NCBI GenBank assembly: GCA_030600745.1
Contig: JAUVLL010000226.1
Coordinates: 1 to 5,781, forward strand
DNA from: Spirochaetaceae bacterium
GTDB lineage: Bacteria > Spirochaetota > Spirochaetia > B11-G9
DNA length: 5,781 nt
Reading direction: 5' to 3'
Shown here: in pieces, positions 4,867-5,781 of the stretch
Numbering within the stretch: position 1 is the stretch's first letter
Layout: each line of letters starts with the position of its first letter
Notes under the pieces: generated by a model
Database searches by the model: none
Told to the model about the DNA's origin: nothing
What the model saw: the letters and a program-made list of their open reading frames with translations, nothing else
Made by a program: the position numbers and the translations under genes

Positions 4867-5781
4867 TTACTGAACTGCTTTTATCCTTGCCATAAGATTA
4901 GTTACATAAATATTTCTTATGCCCAGTTTCTGGAACTCCTCAAGTATTTCAATGGCTTTTGTTTTTTCTCCAAGAATCATGTGGCATTCAGCAATTTCTG
5001 TATAAAGTCTATGATTTTTTCTATCATTTTTTAAGAGCCCCTGCAGGCTTTCAATAGCGTTTACAAAATTGCCTTTTTCTTTATTTATCAATGCCAGACC
5101 GAGTATAGCATATGCATCAAATTCAATGTTAAGAGCTTTTTGATAGTATTCTTCGGCATGATCGAAATCTTCCAGTGCACGATAAGAATCACCTGCTCTT
5201 GTTAGAATAACTTTGTTATATGGGTCAAGTTTAAGAATTTTTTGCCAGCATTCCAAAGATTCCTGATCTCTGTTAAGGCCCCTGTAACAGTCAGCAAGGC
5301 CAAAAAGTGCATAAAAATTATTTGGTTCGATTTCCAGAGCCTGAATAAAGTATTTTAAACCATTTTCATGAGATTTTAGTTTACGGTGACAGTTACCCAG
5401 GGATGTTAGAACCCTAATATCTATGGAATCATTTTTTACTTCAACCATTCTTTCCCAGTAATGAAGGGCTTCTCTAAATTCCTTGAAATCATAATGAAGA
5501 TGTCCAAGTCCTATTAAAGCATAGGGGTTGTCGGCTTCAAGTTCCAGAACCCGAAGGTAAACTTCTTTAGAACTCTTAAAGTCTTTTACCTTTCTATATG
5601 CATCAGCAACACGGGTAAGTACAGTAATATTTCTACTATCATGAAGGAGGTACTGTTCCCAAATTTTTATTGCCTGATTAAATTTTCTAAGTGCTTTATA
5701 GCAGTCTGCCAGTCCAAAAAGAGCATAGTTGTTCAACTCGTATAGATCAAGACATTTCTGATAGTAAATTATGGCATCCTT
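4867..5781 (-). CDS. TPR-repeat protein (5' end outside window)
   Basis: This frame is open from the right edge of the window to the stop at 4867-4869 and encodes 304 residues, almost all tetratricopeptide repeats. I count at least eight 34-residue units, plus part of one cut by the window edge. TPR arrays are protein-binding scaffolds; neither partner nor cellular location can be read here, and the N-terminus is missing. A TTG at 5734-5736 could be taken as a start. However, the 15 codons before it (KDAIIYYQKCLDLYE) are the second helix of a preceding TPR unit in the same frame, so the gene continues upstream. Units alternate between two types: one with YALFGLADCY followed by a Trp, the other with VLTRxxDxYR. 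This gives a super-repeat of about 68 residues. The gene precedes rlmN by 13 bases on the same strand and probably shares its transcript. No gene name can be given. Confidence 0.88.
   Translation of the reverse strand, partial: KDAIIYYQKCLDLYELNNYALFGLADCYKALRKFNQAIKIWEQYLLHDSRNITVLTRVADAYRKVKDFKSSKEVYLRVLELEADNPYALIGLGHLHYDFKEFREALHYWERMVEVKNDSIDIRVLTSLGNCHRKLKSHENGLKYFIQALEIEPNNFYALFGLADCYRGLNRDQESLECWQKILKLDPYNKVILTRAGDSYRALEDFDHAEEYYQKALNIEFDAYAILGLALINKEKGNFVNAIESLQGLLKNDRKNHRLYTEIAECHMILGEKTKAIEILEEFQKLGIRNIYVTNLMARIKAVQ

Overview
The window is a compact, AT-rich, coding-dense bacterial segment. It probably comes from a spirochaete or a close relative. That placement is an inference from a short (597 aa) alanyl-tRNA synthetase that ends right after its editing domain, and from a large TPR-repeat protein next to rlmN; I cannot test it without a database search. 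No stretch longer than about 120 bases lacks a gene, and I see no tRNA, rRNA, CRISPR array or insertion sequence.

Left part, all on the minus strand, listed in transcription order: an RbgA/YlqF-type ribosome-assembly GTPase (1949 to 1080); a type II toxin-antitoxin pair with its own promoter and tandem-repeat operator (antitoxin 1023 to 793, MazF-type toxin 806 to 486, overlapping by 14 bases); and a TrmB-family transcriptional regulator whose 3' end lies beyond base 1 (454 to 1). The toxin-antitoxin promoter starts three bases after the GTPase stop codon, so the pair is tightly packed behind a housekeeping gene. The regulator follows the toxin after only 31 bases and may be co-transcribed with the pair.

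Centre: a 120-base divergent intergenic region (1950-2069) with a good sigma-70-like promoter for alaS, which runs rightward (2070-3863). alaS converges on rlmN, and the two coding regions overlap at their 3' ends by 51 bases on opposite strands.

Right part, minus strand: a TPR-repeat protein that is open at its 5' end at base 5781, followed after 13 bases by rlmN. These two probably form one operon whose promoter lies outside the window.

Three of the genes serve translation: ribosome assembly (rbgA), tRNA-Ala charging (alaS), and methylation of 23S rRNA and tRNA (rlmN). The accessory material is the toxin-antitoxin module and the TrmB-type regulator. I find no clearly new multi-gene system. 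The features most worth a second look are the tandem operator of the toxin-antitoxin module, the 3' overlap of alaS and rlmN, the cysteine cluster in the short AlaRS, and the alternating two-unit TPR super-repeat.
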